Source: Adiantum capillus-veneris
Lineage: Eukaryota > Streptophyta > Polypodiopsida > Polypodiales > Pteridaceae
Assembly: GCA_014529385.2 (NCBI GenBank)
Contig: CM043964.1
Location: 138,116,029 to 138,180,028 of the forward strand
Direction of reading: 5' to 3'
DNA: 64,000 nucleotides
The notes below the pieces were generated by a model, which made no database searches, was not told where the DNA came from, and saw nothing but the letters and a program-made list of their open reading frames with translations. Below are positions 44,271-56,252 of this stretch, piece after piece (positions within the stretch are counted from its first letter, which is position 1; the number at the start of each line of letters is the position of its first letter). The position numbers were made by a program, and so were the translations under genes.

Positions 44271-44280
44271 CTTATATACC
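44271..44280 (-). promoter_or_regulatory. TATA-like box in the Z LTR
   Basis: On the reverse strand this reads GGTATATAAG. A start site 25-35 bases downstream would fall near 44240, roughly 10 bases before the inverted repeat begins. Assigned by motif only. Confidence 0.45.
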
Positions 44281-44503
44281 CAAGATTAAAAATTGGGCAT
44301 TTGGTTAGAAAGGGATAATTATTTCGATAATGTGATAGAATAGGACGTCTAGCCTCTTCATCAAGTACAAAACTGTTTGGAAATAATCAGATTCTTTCGA
44401 GTTTAGGATTTACGATGCCGGCTTAGGCGAAAAATAAATGATTAAGGGGAAAATATTTTGCAGACTCGTCCAAATTGGCACAATCGAGTTCCTTGCTGCA
44501 ACA

Positions 44504-44515
44504 CTCCCCCCTCTC
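44504..44515 (-). other. Polypurine tract of element Z
   Basis: The element strand reads GAGAGGGGGGAG, directly before TGTTGCAGC. A G-rich purine run abutting a TG terminus is what primes plus-strand synthesis, so it marks the 3' end of an internal region. Confidence 0.7.
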
Positions 44516-44879
44516 GGATTCTTGTCATCCCTGACAAGACTTCATTCCTTGAGCAAGGTCTTTCTTTGTTTCTGTTCATCGACGTATTGCTAGAATGCTA
44601 GCATCATTTGCTGCACTTGATCTTCCTCCTGTGGCTTGTAGTTTCTTGTTAAGGGGTTTTCTGGTTTGTGGAGGGTGTAGGCCACAAATATAAGCTTGAG
44701 ATCCTTGTAGATTGGCATGAACATAGTGGAATCCATCTCAAAGTATCATGTATAGAAAGCTTCGTCGAATGTCTGCATGTAGTGGCTTGGGAGGAACATA
44801 ATTCTGGAGAACATGCCATAGATTGCCTTCATCTTGGGGGTATCATTCAAATTGAAGATAAGTCCTTTGTAGCCCTACA

Positions 44880-47800
44880 AGAATGAAGTCCACTTTACTT
44901 TGGTGGCCTCTATAATTTTGAATGTGTTGATACATGTGGAGAGAATGTAGCAGATCTTCAACATAATTTTGCATGCTATATCTGACTTTGCTTGAACTAG
45001 GCTGATCATTTTCTTGATAGCCTTCCTCATGTAAGCTAGTGAAGGTGCCTCTCTAGGTTTGGGGTAGACCAGGTAGTTTAAGCCAAGTGGGGTGAGAAAC
45101 AAGCAGTTTCTCAAAGTTAGCCCACCTTCTCCTTCTGACGATTGGCCAATATGTTGGGTTGATTTGAAGGTGGGTTGGAGCAAAAGAGTTTATTGTTATT
45201 GCCTGCTTGTTCTTCCCCATGAATTGAACTTTCCATGCCAGTCTGGTTTCTTTAATCTACTCCGTGGTCCATTCCAAAAGGTCAGAATCTTTGTAACTCC
45301 CCTTAGTATCTGGTAGAAGTGCCGGTCGTAGCTCTTTCTTCTTTTCTATTGTCATCCATTTTAGTAGTGGGTAGGGAAGTTTTGGCTGAGGGACCTCCTC
45401 TCGTAGCTACTCTAGAGTGATGCATTTTAGTAAATTTGATTTCAATAAATGATGCTTGTAGTAATGGTTCATGGCCACAACTTCTCTAGTATGTTCCTCC
45501 GGTAGATGTGAGTACTCTTGAGGTAATTTATGGGGTTCAATTGAATTACCCACATCTATCGGGCCGTCAAACTACTTGTACTCTTGCTTTGCCTCTTCTT
45601 CTATGTTGTCAAAGTCAGGCCGTATTTCCAAGGGTCCTTTCTCTCTGGGAGGGAGGTTATGGAATTTCTTGACGATTGATAGTTTCTTTCTTAAATCTTC
45701 CACTTCCTTCATAAGCATCTCAATGCCTTCATATTTTTCTTTTCCCTCTTCTATCATGGCCTTGCAGAGCCTCTTCCAATGTATTTCTTGTTGTCTACAA
45801 AACTTCTAATGCGTGTTGCAATTCTGCAATCCGCTTCTTATAGATGTCAGTATGCTCTGAGCTACTTATTGGGATGAGCAAAGGATCTTCTGTAAATGCC
45901 TCTAGATGCCTGCTTTGATCATCTATCCATCCTTTAAGCGAATCTATTGATATCCTTTGCTTCTGAGCTAGTGCTGCTCACTCTTTGGCATTTTGATGGG
46001 CTTGTGGATATTGCTTTTGTTTCTGGTCCAGGACAAGTTTACCGCTTTGAACTATACTCTCTTGTATTTGCCTGGCCATCACCTTCTTCTCATACAACTC
46101 CTTGTACTTTGCCAACTCTCCACTGACATTTTCTAATTGTGTAACTCTCCTCTGTAGATCTTCTACCAAAATTGTGTTGGTCTCGACCAACTCTTTGTTG
46201 TCATTCCTTGTTTCGTCCATCTCTTGTTGTATGTTGACAACTGCTAGGCTGAGATCGGCATTGTTTTCTTCTTCTCTCTTGTATTTGAAAGTTATCTGCA
46301 TAATTTCCTTGTTTAGAATTGTTTTGTTTCTGTGGTGGTTTTTGGGACATACTACTTGCTATTATCTTTCTTGATAAGTGTGATTTTCGGTTGAGTGGTT
46401 ATCTCTATCATGTGCTCCAATTTATCTTCACGTGGAGCTTCCTTAAGAGAGTGTCTGGGCAAGGATTTCAGCCTTGCCCTTTGGTGCGTTCTCCACATTT
46501 CCTGTATCTTTGTAGCCACATGGAAAATTTGTCGCCGTTGAACTTCTCATAAAATAGGTAAACCAGCCATCCCGAGGTTTTCTTGTATTTTTAACAAGCC
46601 TTAGGGCTGATTTACTCCTTCTTGTACCTTTTAATTCTTGATTTCCTATTTTTGATCAGTCTTCATGGGATTTTATTGCGTTTTTTGCAAGCCCTTTGAC
46701 TGATCATCTTCTCCTGTAGCCTATTTGAATGTCCTCGACTTTGGGTTGGGCTCTTTTATGAAGGACATTGATAAGTCTACTGCAGCCTGGGACCAATAAA
46801 TCTTTGAGTATCTTTTTGGCATGTTCTTTAGTTGTGAGTGGTCCGTATGGGACCTCGACCCTTGTATTTTCTAAATGAACTTGGATGGCTTGCTCCAATT
46901 GAAGGCTTGTATCAATGGTGAGTGGATCCATCCGGATCAGATTGTTAGACATCGGGCTTTGTATCTTTGGTTCTTGTTGTTTCCCTTGCCTTGCCTACTC
47001 CTCCTGCTGATAGATTTAGCCCATCATGTCCATAGCATTATCTTCTTGTGTTTTATCAAAGGATTCTTCTTTCGTAGTGGTTTTTTGGCAATCCAATCTT
47101 CTCTTTGTTCGTAATTCCCTAGAGGAGGCACTTTCCTTCATGTTGTTCCTGACTCTTCAATAGTTTGGCCTCCTCCCATTTTGCTTCTTCTTTTGTTGGT
47201 CTCTTTGATGTTTGGCCCATCTATTCTTTTATCTTGTCCCTCATCATATCCAACAAACTTTGGGCCTACTCTTCCTTTTTAAGCTTTTGTGTAACTCTTC
47301 TCTTTTGAGCTGCTTTCCTTTGTTTTTTCTTTCTTTCTTCCTCTACCTTTTGATTTCTCTCATGTTCTTCCTTAGCCCTTTTCTCTCTTTGCTCCACTCT
47401 CTTGGTGTCTGTAGATGATGGCTTTATTTCTTGTGCAGTGGGATCTAAATGTTGGAGCTCTATCTTCTCTTCATCAGTCTCTCATCCTAAACACTCAAAG
47501 CTGGTGTCCCCTTCATCCCTAACATACTCTGGTCCTTTTCTTGGCTCTACAGGTTCTTGATGATGTAGAAGGTGCTGCTACCTTCTTTGCCTTGGGTTGA
47601 CGTATTTTTTCTGCCCATTCATTTGAATCTAGGGCATCCTCTAGTGAATCTCTTTCTCTGAAAAGATAGGCTGCAATTTTTGTCAAAAATTCGGCTCCCC
47701 CTAGGTGTGGGATGCTGGATTTCTTAGTCCATTACTTCTTTTTGGCTGCTGCTACTAGTTGGTTGAATCCCCACTTGGCTAGGTCAACAGATACGTGCTA

Positions 47801-48025
47801 ATGTTGTGGTACTAGCTTGTGCGATGTTGATGCTAAATTCCTATCTGGCCTTGTGTATCCGGTTTGTCTATCAAAGTGTAGATGCTGATGCAAAACTCTC
47901 ATCAAGTGCTCTGTCCTCCTTTCTTTGATACTGCTATATGTAGGCAACTTTATTGTACTAAAATCCTCATCAAGATAGACTTGTGATTTTACAGGCTCTC
48001 CCCTTGGCAACGTAGTGATTTCCAA
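44880..48025 (-). pseudogene. Coiled-coil coding relic downstream of the Z integrase
   Basis: A long degraded coding stretch lies on the element strand. From right to left: GEPVKSQVYLDEDFSTIKLP with HLMRVLHQHLHFDRQTGY (48025-47800); FLTKIAAYLFRERDSLEDAL (about 47625-47690); LTIDTSLQLEQAIQVHLENT with LTTKEHAKKILKDLLVPG (46952-46704); NIQQEMDETRNDNKELVETN then LQRRVTQLENVSGELAKYKE (46301-45978), a strong heptad pattern. ISIDSLKGWIDDQSRHLEAF and YKKRIAELQHALEVL follow (about 45960-45800), then EDLRKKLSIV (45757-45572). Stops and frame changes separate the pieces, but they keep one strand and order. I do not recognise the family. It could be an extra element ORF, a displaced gag, or a captured gene. 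Confidence 0.5.
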
Positions 48026-51000
48026 TATTGTATCTGGGGTGATTTCAATGGTTCCCTATTCTCCATCTGCTTTTGTGAGTGTTGGCGTCATTTTCTCCTC
48101 ATCTATCTTTTGGAGAGTTGTTATCAACTCATGAGCACGTTTGTAATCAACTCAAAGTACAGGCTCGGATAGGAAGTCCTCAACTCCTAGCCTAGAGATA
48201 GATCTATTGGCATTTTGAGGCGTTTAGGTGATGGTGTTGAAGTCCTTTGGCATTTGGAGTGCCTCCCACCTTTACCTTACTCGTCCTTCCAACAGACAGT
48301 CAAAGACTCTGAGACCACGCTGCACTTGGATGGACTCATAGGCAAAACATGCTCATTAACCTGTAATATGGTCCATTGTGACTTGATAGCTCTCTTTCTC
48401 TTCCAACTTGTAAATGCTTCTGTGTCTCATCTTCCTGGGAGTGGCTAATCCTGTGACAAACTAATAATAAAAATTCAATTTTTAGCTGGATAGTCATAAG
48501 ATGTTAGTCATTTGTGCAGCTATTGAGTGCCACCTTGCATGGTCAATTCGTATCACTGGTTTGGTCAAAATCTATTTTCTCCTCTTACCAAAAGTCATGT
48601 TTGCTAAGCAAGCCCTAGTTATGGTTTTGCAATTGGGTTCAAACCTTCCCTATAGCTTCTTATGGTCACGTATGAGCTTCTATAGGATTGGGTTGTAAAC
48701 TTTGTCCTATGGGCTATCCAATTTCCCTGTTAAAAGAAAAAACACATTTTATGATAAGTTGAACTCCGAACAACTCTTTGCTCTATTGCCTATGGTAATG
48801 GGTTCCTTATGGCTAGCTGGAACTTATGGTCGAGAAATTCAAGGCTTTTGCACAATTTTTGCCTAGTTTTGCAAAATTCATGGTTGTTGACTTTGAAAAT
48901 TATAAATCTGTGTGTGGATAGTCCCTATTTGTCCAATTTAAGCAAATGAGGTACCTATCGACTCCTCTTCATCTGTAGAACCTGCTAACATCAGTTTTTG
49001 TGTGGTCTGAACTCTATGACAGCAACCACGGTTGGTGACAAGTGGGGCCATTTTTCACAAGCATCATATGGCTGGGTTTCCCATGCCAAGGAGAACCTAT
49101 TGGGACCCTGCACCTATAGTTTGACAACTTGTACTCTGTGTGAGGGCAAAATCTGAGTTCCTAGGTACTTTGGCTGTTTCAAATGAGTTTTCGGTGTCCA
49201 TCTGAGGTGATCATAGCCTCATTAGGGCCCTCTAGAGGTGGACTACCTACTGGTATACTCTGTTGCTGATTTGGTGTCTCATGGCAGCTACCGCGGTATG
49301 TGGCACTGACTACTGTGGCAGACCTAGATAACATTTTTGCATTCCCCATGCTTTGGGGATTCTTTTGATACCATGTACCTATAATTTGGACTTCCCTACT
49401 TTGTGCAGTGCTGAAGGTTTCTTTGTGAGGTGCCTATACCCCAATTTTGTGTTTTTGGTGAGTGGGTTAGTATTTGGAATGCATGCACATGTTCTATAAG
49501 CATTATAAAACTCACCACTAGCTCCACTTGCCATGGGGATGTCTGATCTGTGCGTATGGGCTCTCCAAAGGTCGCACATACTTGCTTTATCGCTCTCTCT
49601 CCCGCAGGGTCCTATGTGGAAATGACTAGAAAATCCCACTAAGTTAGTATATGTGCCTAGTGCTTCCGAAAACCCGTTTTCCTTTTTGATCCCATCATTC
49701 CCTGTGCATACCTTAGATATATGTCATATCTTCAATTTTTGTGTTTGGACTTTGTATGTCCCAGATATGGTAGGTTTACCTTTCGGATCACTGTCGTATT
49801 TAGGTCAAAATTTGATGTCTTCAATTTGCTTCCAAACTTTTTCTATGAGCACCTTGTGTTGTGGTATTCTATCGTTTGACTTTAGATTCTCCATTGCTTT
49901 TTTGAATTTTTAATTAGAGTTTTGGAAAGAAAATCCTAAAAGGTGCTTAAGATACTGTGGTAAATCCCAAAATTTAGCAAAATCAAGCCAAAAAAAATCC
50001 AAAAATTACCCAAAAGCTAGGTAGATTATTTTCGGCTAAGAAAATAAGCTTTTTGCTTTATACAAAGTGTTTAAGCAACCATTGTTCTATTTTTGTGCCT
50101 TTTCTCAAATTTTGACCAAGGTTGACCATATAAATAGAAACAAAATATAAAAAGCTTTTGGGTATGGGATTGCTTTTGGCCCTGACATGACCTAATCCCC
50201 TTTTACTTAGTTTTCACACATTACTTAGCATTTTTAGAAAAATCAAATCGCAAGCACAATCAAGGCTTAATCCATTGTAAGACAATGCCTGGTAATATAT
50301 TGAAAACCTCTTGCCATGAGTTCCGCCATGTCTCCCCCCTTTCGTGTCCGAGTCCTCCTAGACGAATTGGAAATTATGGGTTCAAGGTGGGTGGAGCAAT
50401 ATTTTTGGGCCCATAGGGCTTCTGTTGGAGTAGTGTAGCACGAGCTTTCAATGTCATCTGGAAAAATTTGACAGGACCTACTGTGTTGATAACTTGCTTG
50501 GGCTGTTTTGGCTGCCATACTTGGTGTTTTTGCATTTTCTTACCCTACCTATGGTTTTGATAATTGCCTTGTGTTTTTGCCACTGGGATCCAAATCCAAA
50601 GCTGATTTTGTTGTACTTGGCATAATGCTTTGGCTACCTAGACTTGCTTTGTTCACTTGGTTGGTTGTTGATTTGCTAAGTGGTGCTTGGTCGATTTGTT
50701 TGGCCTTTTAGATAGTCTCAACATACTCTGGTTAGGAATCCGAATAAGCTCCTATGTTTTTTGAGCTTGAACCAACTTCTTTGGAACCCATATTTTTGTG
50801 ATAGATGCATGGGTGTTCCATCTAGGTATGTGAGATGGTACTGGAGTCTGTGTCGACTTATGGGTTTTGAGTGATTTTTTTGCATATAGTTCATCCTTCT
50901 TGACCCAAACCTTCTTTGTTTTGATTTGTTGATTGGGTATCCATCTCTCTCTTTTTTTTGGCATTTGTCTCATCAGTTTTTTGTTAGTTTTGGTTGGATG

Positions 51001-51239
51001 AGGCTGCTGTCACCTATAATTGGAGTGTTGGTTTTTGTGGCGACTCTTTGGGAATCCATTGTATGCTTCTTGTAGGGAAGGATTGTTTGCCCTTATTCAC
51101 AGTCTTTTCCATTGTTGCACCTGTTTCTATGACTTTAGTTAATGGAACGGTTGACTCTCTGTTTCAATCTGAATTTGTACTAGATTGAACTTCCAATCAA
51201 TCTGAACATTGTACCTCCTTTGCCATGGCTGTCCTAGCA
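48026..51239 (-). other. Middle of the Z post-integrase region
   Basis: Mostly without a recognised domain. A basic open frame of 73 codons at 50752-50973 has a repeated W-[IV]-P-K flavour (ERWIPNQQIK, KIWVPKKLV). A Ser/Arg-containing frame lies at 50267-50518. From about 48100 to 50250 I see no convincing coding and no LTR or nested-element terminus. Confidence 0.4.
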
Positions 51240-51735
51240 ATAAATTGTGTTTATTGACGATATTCTACCACATAAAATTTGTGCTGGTAGACATACTAAT
51301 TGATTTGAACAAATAAGGTTACCAACCCTCATGCCTTGATCTGGTGGTCAGTATAGCTCTGCATCTCATGTGATGTCATTTGAAGCTCTACGTCTTAACC
51401 AAGCTATGTATATAAGCTGAGGGAAATAACATTTCCTTGGGCTCCTATATCAAGTAGAGCGGTAGTTTCTACTTGATTGTTCCAAATCTTGACCTTGATT
51501 ACCAGATCCACTCTGTCCTCTTTGAATTATTTTATGGATATAGCGTTGATCCGCCACAATGGTATCCCATGTTGTTGATGTTGTCATAGAAACCTTCGTT
51601 TAGCCATTTGTTCTTTAGCTTCTATTTGTGCTTCTTCAAAAATCCATTCCTTTTCTTTTGTTCGTTGTTTTTCACTATGAATCTGTTCTAGCATCTCCTG
51701 GGTTAGTGGTAGATGATACTTCTTGAGCTTGCACC
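51240..51735 (-). pseudogene. Retropepsin-like domain fused after the Z integrase
   Basis: The frame leaving the integrase end (WISGCKLKKYH, about 51718-51747) continues through a charged helix (EEAQIEAKEQMAKRRFL, about 51590-51640) with one TGA. It then enters WRINAISIK and VKIWNNQVETTALLDIGAQ (about 51435-51490). The D-I-G-A motif (51440-51451) sits where aspartic proteases have D-[ST]-G. About 55 residues later come the strand pattern GLVTLFVQIN and HKFYVVEY (about 51259-51330). That matches the second half of a retropepsin (ALLDTGA...VNG..F...FYVV). Five or so stops interrupt it. Gypsy pol normally has its protease before RT, so the position is odd. What is seen is frame continuity; the protease identity is an inference from pattern. 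Confidence 0.5.
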
Positions 51736-53930
51736 CACTAATCCAGTTAGGCATTTATTCTCCTTCTAATGGTTGCAAGCTTGACGGACCTACTTGGTGA
51801 TAAACTCTTGATCACAAAGGGTACCATCCCTTGCTTTTTGAGATTTTTAGCATGTTGTTTCAGGGAATACACCAAGATGTAGCCCCCTATTTTGAATTAT
51901 TTAGACTGCACATGCTTGTCAAAGAACTCTTTGTGGCATCTATTTTGAGCATAGATAGATGTCATAGCTTGAAGGTATAGCTCATCTAGCTTTTCCAAAT
52001 CATCTAATCTTGATGACAGTTTATGACCTATCCCCTCTAATTGCTTATCTATTCCCAAAGTTGAGATTAAGAATTCAATTGGCAGAATGAAATCAAGAGC
52101 AAACACTATATTGTAGGGTGTCGTTCCAATGGATGTCTTGTAGGTCACTCTATATGCCCATAAAGTAGAATGTACCTTTTGGTCTCAATCCGTTCGTGAA
52201 TTTGTCACAATTTTTGTCAATACTGTGCAAAGTGTCTTATTAGTAGCTTCAGCCTTTGCCCACTAGCTTGTGGGTGAAATCATGAATTTGTCAAGAAGAT
52301 TTTCAATAACTTCGTTCATTAAATGAGTACCTCTATCACCGATATTTTCTATGGGTAATCCATATCTTACAAAGACATTTTCATATAGAAATTTGCACTG
52401 GTTCTGGCATCTTCTTTTTGTGTGGCTTTTACTTGTGAGACAGTCTGTGGTGATGATGATATATTGTGCATGGAATTTGTAAGCGGGTGGTGAGATTGGT
52501 CCCACAAAATCTAGACCCCACTTAGAAGATGCCCTTGCTCCCATCATTGGTTGTAGTGGAATCTCATATCTCTTTATAGGTCCCTTCGTACACTGACAAT
52601 CATCAAATCACTTAACATATTCTCTGGCATCCATGTGCAATGTAGGCCACCATATTCCCGCACTTAAGACAATCTTACCTGTCTTATCTCATGAGAAATG
52701 GCCTCTGCTAATTCCTTTGTGTGCTTGATCTAAGATAGGCAAATATTTGCTTTCTGCTGCACATATTCGAAGTTGGTTATACTTCCCTCTCTTATAGAGT
52801 TGAATTTCAATTAAGATGAAGTCTTGAGCTTCCAATTCAATGGCTCTTTGTCTGGCTCATGTGACATTTTCAAGGAATGTCCTCATTGTCAGGTAATCTA
52901 CCATATATTGAATCCATTGAGGTGCAAATGCTATCTGAAAAAATGTGGCATAATCCATCAGCGGATTGTTCTTGCACATAGAACAATTTAAAACATATCT
53001 ATGTACTTCCGCATTCATATCGGGCCAATACACTCCTAGTTGATTTAGGCATTGGTGTGTCTTCTTTTGGGAACAATGGAAGACTATGTCATGTGCATGG
53101 TCTTCCATGAGTTAGCACTCATATTCATCTGGAGTAATGCATAACCGCAGTATTCCCTTGGAGCCTAGATGGTACAAACGCCCACCTACAAGCTAAATTT
53201 TCTTAGCTTGCCTAATTGTTTGTTTCTTATAGGCTTGTTCTATCTTATCAAACTTGCCACCAAAAGTCAAAAGAGCGACTATCTCTTGATACCACTTAGG
53301 AACCATCTCAATCTTGAAGAGGTAAGTGTCGGGTATATCATCATCCACTCCTTTTGGGTAACCTAGAGAGATTATTTTCTCTAAGGTGTGTTTTTCCCTT
53401 CTTTACCACAATCGTAAAATCAAACTCAAGCAATATGATGAACCATCAAACAATTCTTCATCTATTGCAAGGTTTGTTTACTAGATACAAGAGAGCTTGG
53501 TGATCTATGAAGAAGACAAATTTGTTAGCCAAAAGATAATGGCTAAACTTCTTCATGGTATATCACATTCCTAGCCCTTCTTGTTCCGTGGTTGTGTAAT
53601 TATTTTTCGCACTATTCAACCGTCAACTAGCATAGAAAATTGGGAAATTCATTGTTCCTTTCTCTGGTTGAGCCAAGATACAACCTATTGTAAATGCCAA
53701 GGCATCAATGTGAACATGGAATATTTTAACCCAATCTGGTGCTTTGAGTGTTGGTGTTGATATAAGCGCATCCTTAAGTTTTGTCAATGACTCCTCACAC
53801 TCCTTTGTCCAATCAAAGACAACTATCAACCTATACAAGGGTTGTGCAATGACTGCATACATGTATATGAACCTTTGGTAGTATCAACATCAGTTGTGCC
53901 ACCCTAGGCGTCATCTCACACCTTGGTAAT
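51736..53930 (-). pseudogene. Element Z RNase H and integrase
   Basis: RNase H: FDWTKECEESLTKLKDALIS (about 53755-53815), IDALAFTIGCILAQPEKGTM (about 53650-53710), TTEQEGLGM and HYLLANKFVFFIDHQALLYL (about 53480-53560). Integrase: zinc-binding region with H...HQCLNQLGVYWPDM and YVLNCSMC (about 52970-53050); core with WGLDFVGPI (about 52500-52530), then the GLPIENIGDRGTH acidic residue (about 52325-52365); C-terminal part KTSIGTTPYNIVFALDFILP (about 52085-52145) and LEKLDELYLQAMTSIYAQNR (about 51945-52005). In-frame stops and small shifts are frequent. RT is not found to the right; coding fades near 53950. Confidence 0.88.
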
Positions 53931-53950
53931 TGCCACCTAATGCCAGCACT

Positions 53951-55662
53951 AATAAGTAGAGAGTCTTGAGAGAAACCATATCAAATGGTATATGGACATA
54001 CATTCTTTCCTGTGGAAAATAGTTTAACCACACATTCTTGTCATACATATGCCGAGTTTCTTGGGGCTAAGCCCCTTGGTTATGGTCCGTGTTTTCATTT
54101 TCTAAGGTAATTAATATATCTCTAAGGTCTCATATGTGCAAAGAATGCATAACTTGAAATTACAGTACTAACATGTACCTTAGTTCCGATTGGCCCGATT
54201 GGTGGAGACATAGCATGTTTCGCAGGAGTTCCCACGTTCTGTACAAGCTTCATGATCATTGGCACCTTGGGTTCGAGCATGCTTTGGAGCCAAAAAAAAT
54301 TTACTACACTTAGAACTTTAAATTGATCAATTTCCATAGTCATTTCCTTGAGAAATAAGGTAATTTTTACATATAGGTAACCTTGTTATTTTTCTTGAAT
54401 ACTACTTTACAAAAATTTTCCAAAGAGAGACTGTAATTTGAACCCTCGCCAATTTGGATTTGCACTTAGTGTTATTGTGCTACACCTAATTCCTAAATAT
54501 CAAACTTTTCTTGATCTTAATTAATAAAAAATTAAGTATAAACTACATCTTGAAAATTTAGAGATGCATCACTCTTATGCATGACATTTCTAATACAATT
54601 CTAATTTCAATTTCTATACTTCAATTAAATCAATTTCTTAGTATTATTCAAAATAATAATTAATCTAATTAATAATAAAATTGATGAATAAAAACCTCAT
54701 TATGCATAATAAGAGTGTGATGAGTACTCTTATGCATTAAGTTTTAATTAACTATGCATAAGTTAATAGTAAGGCTATACTTGCTAAAGAGAGTAGGTAT
54801 AATTAGAGAGAGTAGAGTAAGAGAGAACACATACACATCCCTTTTAAAGCTAATTAAATCTTACTAGTCCACTAGAGAGATTAGAGTAAGAGAGAACACA
54901 CACACATCCTTTCTAAAGCTAATTGAATGTTTAATTGACATGTACCTTACTAATCCACTAGAGTTTTGGCTCTCTTAGTGATTTGTGGAAGCCTTCTCTC
55001 TAAGAGAAGTGGTAGCACTTCATGAGTGTTATAGAGGCAATCTCTATGTCCAAATTGTGAGTATGGCTGCTCTATTTATAGTTGAAAAAAAAACGTCCAA
55101 CTCATTTTATTTTTTATTTTATCTTGCGCTCTAAAATTCATACCCGTGTTTTTGGTCTCCTTGTGGTACCCATTAGCTTGACCAATTTGTCCTCATCATA
55201 GAGACATAAGGACACACAATCCCCCTCATTAAGATTAGTCAAGACTAACCTCTCCTTTCCATGTGACTGTGTGTCCCACTTTGTCCCCTCTTATATGACT
55301 CCAGGTGAGTCAATGTGCCTTCATGTGCCACCCATGTATACCTTTTGACTTTTTAATTATTTTATTTATTTTTTAATGATAAATTACTTTACATTATTAA
55401 GTTAAACTTAAAAATCTTAGAATAAACTTTACAGTAGTAAGAGAAAATTCTACAATCGATAAAAAAAATCCTGCAACAAGTTAGTTAGTGTTTTGTATAG
55501 CTAAACATGTCAAAATTTTGTATTGTAATTTTAAATTCTAGGTTTTCTCAGCCTACGGTTCATAATTTGAACTTGAATATCTTAAATAGTAAGTGATGGT
55601 TGCAAAATTCAAATGTGTAATAGTACTTGTGTGAAATTAAAAAATAGAGACCTTACAATTTC
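53951..55662. other. AT-rich spacer between Gypsy relics Z and W
   Basis: Very AT-rich DNA from about 54450 to 55450 without a gene. A 69-bp direct repeat starts at 54814 and 54883 (AGAGTAAGAGAGAACACA in both). The remainder of element Z upstream of RNase H is not recognisable. Confidence 0.45.
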
Positions 55663-56252
55663 TCAGTGCTTGTTGGTGCTTGTGTTCTGGCTTTGAACCC
55701 CTTCAAGAGGTCTTGCTTTTTTCCAGATGACCCAATCACTGTCTAGGTTGATGCTGGTTTTTCCCCGATTTTGCATTGTCTCTTTCCCTTTACATTCTAC
55801 TTGTTTTGTTGCAGTGTCCTTGGTTTGTTTTGTTTTGATCTTGTCAGGCCCTCCAATTTTGGTTTCTTCAGAAGATGTCGCTGTCATCTTAGGTGCTCTG
55901 TCCTTTATCACCTTATCCCTAATTTTTTGAACATTGATGTATACTAGAGCCAAATCTATCCAATGTGGAGGAGCTGCCAGATGTACCAGGCTTTAAATAA
56001 GTTTCTGGATCTAGCCTTAGCAGGCTACTATACCACATTGATGTACATGATATTGGCTTCTAGGTTCTAGATTTTAGATAGTAACATGGCAAATAATTTT
56101 CTAGAAAGGTATGTCGGGTTATTCTTCAGGTTGATAGTTTCTACAATGAATCTATATACTACATTGCATTCCAATGCTACTACTAGAATGCCACGAGTGC
56201 CATATTCATGCTTCTTTTTGGCTTGGCCATTTGAATATGTGAGCCAACTCAC
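55663..56252 (-). pseudogene. Coding relic downstream of the W integrase
   Basis: Two reverse-strand open pieces read in sequence: MSWLTYSNGQAKKKHEYGTR (56252-56067) and, after a short gap with stops, LVHLAAPPHWIDLALVYINV followed by a Lys/Thr-rich tail (to 55663). It lies on the element strand about 0.75 kb past the end of the W integrase, so it may be an extra ORF of W, comparable in position to the post-integrase region of Z. No domain recognised. Confidence 0.4.

Larger units (their letters stand above)
43270..44503 (-). repeat. Putative 3' LTR of element Z
   Basis: On the element strand it begins TGTTGCAGCAAGGAAC directly after a G-rich polypurine tract, and has a TATA-like TATATAAG (44271-44279). 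The far end is uncertain. The first TG on the + strand after the interrupted GA tract is at 43270-43271, which would give 1234 bp with TG...CA ends. It contains the large inverted repeat and a 135-bp tandem repeat. No second copy is in the window, so the left border is inferred. Confidence 0.45.
43270..53950 (-). mobile_element. Large Ty3/Gypsy relic Z with long post-integrase region
   Basis: On the reverse strand: RNase H and integrase (53930-51736), then in the same frame a retropepsin-like domain (51735-51240), then about 6.7 kb with a coiled-coil coding relic (48025-44880). A strong polypurine tract (44504-44515) and an LTR (from 44503 leftward) close it. The RT and everything upstream are missing near 53950. 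Integrase motifs (KTSIGTTPY...LPIEF, the long LEKLDELYLQAM linker) resemble the Tat/Ogre side of Gypsy; this is recalled family knowledge, not a search. The PPT-LTR junction shows that the post-integrase sequence belongs to the element, unless a nested insertion went unnoticed. Confidence 0.65.

Noticed and set aside
45576-45809. Forward-strand open frames in 45.5-47.5 kb as genes
   Set aside because: They are antisense to the reverse-strand coiled-coil relic and show Ser/Phe/Leu-rich shadow composition.
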